Assembly: GCA_009767595.1 (NCBI GenBank)
Contig: VSDK01007250.1
Coordinates: 959-64,958, forward strand
Reading direction: 5' to 3'
DNA: 64,000 nucleotides
Source: Symbiodinium kawagutii
Taxonomy: Eukaryota; Sar; Dinophyceae; Suessiales; Symbiodiniaceae
The translations under genes and the position numbers were made by a program. The notes beneath the pieces were generated by a model. It worked only from the letters and a program-made list of their open reading frames with translations. It made no database searches and was not told where the DNA came from. This document shows, piece by piece, positions 63,179 to 64,000 of the stretch. Position 1 is the first letter of the stretch, and each line of letters opens with the position of its first letter.

Positions 63179-64000
63179 CTGTTATGAAGTGCCATGAGTT
63201 GTGGTAGTTTCTCAGGGATCCCCCCCAAAATGGTTGGTTTATTTGTATGAATAGTTAATATTAGATGATTTAGGGGTACCCCTGCTTTAAGAATCCTCCA
63301 TGGATGATATGATGATGTTTCCACGTGGAAATCATGACATTGCTGTGCTGAACCATTCCGATGGCAAGGTCTGCACGACTCATTGCAGCGTTCAAAAGTA
63401 CAAAGGAAAAGTGCTAAAAACCTATGAGTATAATCATTGATCATTGCTAATCCGATTCTGCTGTTACATCATGAGGACAAGTGCATCTTTTAATCCCTCT
63501 TCGTTGGATTCTGTTGCACATTTGCCACTCAGCCATCATCATGCGTGACCCACCACCGGGCGCAGCTGGCTTATGGCGCTAGCGCACATGAAGGGGTGCC
63601 GGGCTGGAGTCCCTGCCTTCCTCCTCTTCTCCTCATGAAGTTTCACGCCGGTCTCATCCACTGAGTCCTGGGAGCACCATCCGCCAGCTTCAAAGGTCCA
63701 CCCACAACTGCTTGCCAGCTGCGTGTGATGCTTGGTAATCTTGACCTGTAGTCATAGCCATGTAGTTGGTATATCTGCCTATATATATGTAAATATGAGA
63801 TAATAAATAAATACATGAATAAACATAAACATGTATATATACCATAGTCTCCTTGGTTATCATTCCCTATTGTCGACCAGTGCATCAGCTTATTTTCAAC
63901 ACCTATAGTGTTTGTACTGCAAACTATGCGATGGGCAAGCGGCCATCAACCTTTCGACATGGGCTCCAACTCCTGTACGAAGAGAACTGCGTGAAGGACA
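63179..64000. other. Spacer with a family A element, no gene
   Basis: A diverged family A element lies at 63201-63302 (GTGGTAGTTTCTCAGGGATC ... GGTACCCCTGCTTTAAGAAT). A TATATAAATA tract lies near 63780-63840. Nothing else is recognised. Confidence 0.4.

Noticed and set aside
1..64000. Dinoflagellate spliced-leader sequence or relict leaders
   Set aside because: I looked for the CCATTTTGGCTCAAG core by eye on both strands and found no convincing match.
1..64000. tRNA and rRNA genes
   Set aside because: No cloverleaf with A and B boxes and no rRNA core sequence was recognised by eye; a covariance-model search would settle this.

Overview
This window looks like nuclear DNA of a dinoflagellate, most likely a Symbiodiniaceae or Suessiales type. 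That is an inference from content. It holds a Ty1/copia element with an unusual extra domain, a tyrosine-recombinase (DIRS/PAT-like) retrotransposon carrying a C5 DNA methyltransferase, and many short intron-split exons with AG acceptors and GT donors. These exons sit in a low-coding background crowded with short palindromic repeats. No bacterial operon, tRNA, rRNA or CRISPR array was seen. One 174-base assembly gap lies inside a CAG repeat.

Layout. 1-1.7 kb is AT-rich, repetitive, gene-free DNA. 1.71-9.04 kb is a full-length but broken copia retrotransposon (+ strand) with 128-bp LTRs: gag and protease, a SAP-like linker, a methyltransferase-like ELCC/CGPYSP block, integrase, reverse transcriptase and RNase H. 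Its 3' end, 3' LTR and about 1.05 kb of flank are tandemly duplicated up to 11.44 kb. From 13.4 to 23.5 kb the minus strand carries what I read as a BRCA2-like gene. One exon has four almost identical 64-residue BRC repeats. A series of phase-compatible downstream exons rebuilds the end of the helical domain and the OB1 signature (S-D-G-W-Y, then A-x-L-D and G-R-L-x-V-G-Q). Further minus-strand exon candidates run from 24 to 53.6 kb, including a collagen-like Gly-X-Y exon at 40.7-41.3 kb. Introns and spacers hold several families of MITE-like palindromes.

54.17-61.97 kb is a + strand YR retrotransposon bounded by split direct repeats (A1 ... B1-A2-B2). It has a basic Gag region, a 1200-residue Pol and a 333-residue tyrosine recombinase. 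Pol contains a reverse transcriptase and a C5-cytosine methyltransferase that sits inside the RNase H domain, between its first catalytic Asp and its catalytic Glu. The rest, to 64 kb, is repeat-rich DNA with one more minus-strand exon candidate.

How it fits together. Nearly all host-like exons are on the minus strand and both large retrotransposons are on the plus strand. This suits the known unidirectional gene blocks of dinoflagellates. The most interesting item is the methyltransferase-in-RNase-H fusion. C5 methyltransferases captured by dinoflagellate retrotransposons have been reported before (de Mendoza and colleagues, 2018), so the capture is not new in kind; the insertion point inside RNase H and the split-repeat ends deserve checking. 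Exon calls rest on reading frames, splice-site bases and phase arithmetic by eye, with no transcript support.
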